From the NCBI GenBank assembly GCA_021736545.1, contig JAIPFS010000080.1, positions 1-6,701 of the forward strand: a stretch of DNA of 6,701 nucleotides, written 5' to 3'. The notes beneath the pieces are model-generated. The model ran no database searches, was not told where the DNA came from, and was given only the letters and a program-made list of their open reading frames with translations. A program made the translations under genes and the position numbers. This document shows positions 6,542 through 6,701 of the stretch, one piece after another (the first letter of the stretch is position 1; every line of letters starts with the position of its first letter). The stretch is from Spirochaetia bacterium. Lineage in GTDB: Bacteria; Spirochaetota; Spirochaetia; PWKH01.

Positions 6542-6701
6542 TTAGTTGCTATAAATCGTAAAAGTGAGTGTATCCTCGTACACATCTGCTCCAAGGCCGT
6601 TGCCTGCATTATATGAGATAGTCACTGCTTGGTTAATACCCTCTGCAGGGGTTATAGTATCACTGGTGGAAACCGTAACTTCCTGGCCTTCAGTTGTGAG
6701 G
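6542..6701 (-). CDS. Pilin-like subunit, C-terminal 52 residues (5' end outside window)
   Basis: On the minus strand the frame is open from the right edge to the TAA at 6544-6542. The 52 visible residues end DVYEDTLTFTIYSN, matching the endings of the pilin (YYTDTLTFTIANN) and the tip protein (TYQDILTFTIEAN). Before that, a stretch with EVTVSTSDT, an EG pair and AVTISY resembles the tip protein's last domain (EIVLTSSDT, GEG, TEITIG) more closely than the major pilin. It is therefore a further subunit of the same family, perhaps a minor pilin, an alternative pilin or a second tip-like protein. The N-terminus, signal peptide and length cannot be seen. Confidence 0.72.
   Translation of the reverse strand, partial: LTTEGQEVTVSTSDTITPAEGINQAVTISYNAGNGLGADVYEDTLTFTIYSN

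Noticed and set aside
6542..6701. The right-edge gene as a pseudogene fragment
   Set aside because: The frame is open to the edge with a proper stop and intact family ending; nothing shows decay.

Overview
The window comes from a bacterium with an outer membrane: four of its five genes are parts of a chaperone-usher pilus system, which needs both a periplasm and an outer membrane. The phylum cannot be fixed from this sequence alone. An anaerobic or spirochaete-like host is my guess, based on overall protein style and on the lack of cysteine in the exported proteins; it is low confidence.

Layout. Positions 1-654 (+) hold the C-terminal two thirds or so of a CorA-family divalent-cation transporter, cut by the left edge. 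It converges on a minus-strand gene block that fills the rest of the window. Read in the direction of transcription (right to left), the block is: the 3' end of a pilin-like gene (6542-6701, cut by the right edge); an AT-rich gap with a consensus-like promoter; a small major-pilin-like gene (5885-6421); a strong intrinsic terminator (5831-5862); a PapD-like periplasmic chaperone (5037-5780); a very long outer-membrane usher (1727-5068); and a two-domain, tip-adhesin-like protein (717-1670).

How the genes fit together. The pilins and tip protein would cross the inner membrane by their signal peptides, be capped by the chaperone, and be ordered and secreted through the usher, with the tip protein leaving first. 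The gene order (pilin, chaperone, usher, tip) and the two-domain tip protein with spore-coat-U-like domains resemble the archaic (sigma) type of chaperone-usher pili such as Csu. All three subunits end in the same motif, a Tyr, then Asp, then LTFTI and a terminal Asn. The terminator just after the pilin gene would make pilin mRNA more abundant than assembly-machine mRNA.

What is unusual. The usher carries about 360 extra C-terminal residues holding three related beta-sandwich repeats. Every mature protein of the system appears to lack cysteine, while canonical pilins and ushers rely on disulfides. The pilin gene and its upstream gap are far more AT-rich than the usher and corA. No mobile element, CRISPR array, tRNA or rRNA was seen, and no gene-free stretch exceeds 300 bases.
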